The position numbers and the translations under genes were made by a program. From the NCBI GenBank assembly GCA_029204225.1, contig CM055107.1:46980476-47044475 (forward strand): a DNA stretch of 64,000 bases, given 5' to 3'. This DNA comes from Diphasiastrum complanatum (Eukaryota > Streptophyta > Lycopodiopsida > Lycopodiales > Lycopodiaceae). Below are positions 62,421 through 64,000 of this stretch, piece after piece (the first letter of the stretch is position 1; the number at the start of each line of letters is the position of its first letter). The notes below the pieces were generated by a model, which worked only from the letters and a program-made list of their open reading frames with translations, ran no database searches and was not told where the DNA came from.

Positions 62421-64000
62421 GACAGGAGAACATCAATAGTTCATCCTATGTTGAGGAGCCCGAGAGCTCAAAAATGGGCAAAGAAAGAACGAACAAAAAT
62501 TGTTCGATCGCCTATATCTGTGAAGACGTGTGTGCAGCATCAACATCTGACACACATGAGGTGATCTTAGATTTAGGAGCCACCTCACACTTTATGACAT
62601 CAAGACGAATCATGTCTGATTTCAGAAGTGTAGATCCCTCAAGATTCATAGTTCTTGGAGATGGATCTAGACATCAAGTGAGCCGTATTGATTCACTATG
62701 GATCAACACCAATGGCAGAGACAGATGACTCGAAGAAGTTCTGTTCATGCCTACTCTGCAACAAGACTTGCTCTCTGTAGCAAGAATAGCAAATGCAGGG
62801 ATGCTTGTGACTTTTTTTGACGAAGCATGCAACGTGATTGATGTCAGTACCAGTACTCTCATCGCTCAAGGCATAAGGAAAGCCTAACCTATATCATCTG
62901 AAGGTATGCCTACCTACAGCTCAAGTGCATCAGACTCATGACGATTCGCCAGACACTTTGTGGCACAGAAGACTCTGCCACATGAACTCAATGGCACTTT
63001 ACCAGACAAGCCATCATGGAGCGATAACATGGGTCAACATCTCGAATGAAACCAGTTCGACCACCCGCGATGCATGTTTGAAGGGCAAGATGTCACGCAC
63101 ACCATTCATCAAAGACTCCTACAGAACGACAAAGATTCTGGAGCTAGTGCACTCTGACACCTGCGGACCATTCAATGTGATCTCAGTAGGAGGCTCAAAG
63201 TATTACATAACCTTCATTGACGATTATAGCAAAGTGTATTTCATTCAAAATAAATCTGAAGCACTTGATGAATTCATAGAATATGTGAATTGGATAGAAA
63301 GATGCACAGGCAGCAAAGTGAAGTAGATCAGAACAGATCGAGGTGGAAAATACATCTCGAATCGCTTCATTGACTTTTGCAATGATCGTGGCATCATTCA
63401 CAGAAGAACTGTAGCCTACACACCGCAGCACAATGGTGTTGCTGAACGAAAGAACATGACCCTAATGGAAGCAGCCATATTTATGATGGCCTACTCGAAA
63501 GCTCCAAGGGCAATGTGGGCTGAAGCAGTAGCTATAGCCGCATACATCCAAAACAGAACAGGCAAGTCTGGTGTTCCTCACACGACACCACATGAGCTAT
63601 GGTGGAGTAGAAAGCCCAACATGTCTCACGTCATAATCTTTGGCTGTGCAGCTTATGCACATATTCCTGATAAGCTTTGAAAGAAGCTTGATGAGAAAGC
63701 TGAGCAGGGATTCCTGGTAGGTTATGACAATAACTCGTCATACTACAGATTCTACATGCCAGACACAAACACTGTGAAAACAGTGAGAGATGTCAGATTC
63801 GATGAGAGCAGGACAATGGCCAACGACGATCCTGTCAGCTATGAAGTTCTGGAGAGACAATATTATGACCTGCCGCCAACGACTAAGGGAGCAGAGGACG
63901 AACATGAAAATGAAGATTTTTGAGTCGCCTCCCATTCGAGCGATGAATATGATGAAGAAAGATTTGAGAGGCAACCTGCTATCGCAATTTCTGTAAACCA
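62421..64000 (+). pseudogene. Element I protease and integrase (runs off the window)
   Basis: Protease EVILDLGATSHFMTSRRIMS (active DSG is DLG) then VLGDGSRHQVSRIDSLW, LFMPTLQQDLLSVARIANAG; pre-integrase HMNSMALYQTSHHGAI and DACLKGKMSRTPF; integrase SDTCGPFNVISVGGSKYYI, stop in VK*IRTDRGGKY-like context at 63327, [18 protein letters not shown] (catalytic Glu), and AYIQNRTGKSGVPHTTPHEL to GCAAYAHIPDKL. The remaining sequence is the linker before RT, cut by the window end. Confidence 0.9.

Noticed and set aside
1-64000. Organelle DNA insertions, rRNA or tRNA genes
   Set aside because: No stretch resembling plastid or mitochondrial genes or structural RNAs was recognised by eye.

Overview
This is nuclear DNA of a land plant, most likely a seed plant. 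The evidence is a GT-AG spliced host gene for a CASTOR/POLLUX (DMI1-type) nuclear-envelope ion channel, plant-type Ty3 chromovirus and Ty1/copia LTR retrotransposons primed by initiator-Met tRNA, a plant hAT transposase, and long (GA)n microsatellites. No CRISPR, operon, rRNA or tRNA gene was seen, and the species cannot be fixed from this window.

Host gene (2459-24164, + strand). The last eight exons in the window encode the C-terminal 461 residues of the channel; the N-terminal pore half lies left of position 1. Every exon length is a multiple of three and every intron has GT-AG ends, so the frame is intact. The introns are swollen by transposons. The upstream intron holds a copia/Ty3 hybrid wreck and an LTR. 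Intron 3 holds the C-terminal half of a hAT transposase and an antisense 3' end of Ty3 family A. Intron 5 (11.8 kb) holds a terminal-inverted-repeat element with a G-rich array, copia element B with a solo LTR inserted in it, more hAT transposase, and a full-length young Ty3 element (family A, 13317-19622, target duplication GACAT). Intron 6 holds a duplicated segment, one copy of which is split by a second AATCGCGATTCG-rich element.

24.2-30.4 kb is non-genic: a (GA)n-anchored 330-bp tandem duplication and a solo copia-type LTR (family Y, 28552-29676).

30.4-64 kb is a nest of decayed retroelements. It contains copia family D (LTR Y) on both strands around 30.5-36.2 kb. A 608-bp tandem array (37434-39864) repeats the LTR-end/primer-binding-site/leader of a minus-strand element. 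Copia family W has three members (G 40.7-44.1, F 47.4-52.4, I 60.4-64.0 kb). Copia family X has H on the minus strand and E on the plus strand. Fragments of a Ty3 gag/protease family (Z) occur at 33.9, 45 and 57 kb. F sits inside the reverse transcriptase of H with target duplication AAATA, which gives a clear nesting order. No reading frame in this half is intact enough to be autonomous.

No clearly new biological system was found. The most useful leads are the inverted retroelement copies flanking host exons 4-5 (possible circular RNA or double-stranded RNA), the young family A element with its palindromic LTR tip, a TG...TA-ended LTR defined to the base, and the PBS-containing 608-bp array.
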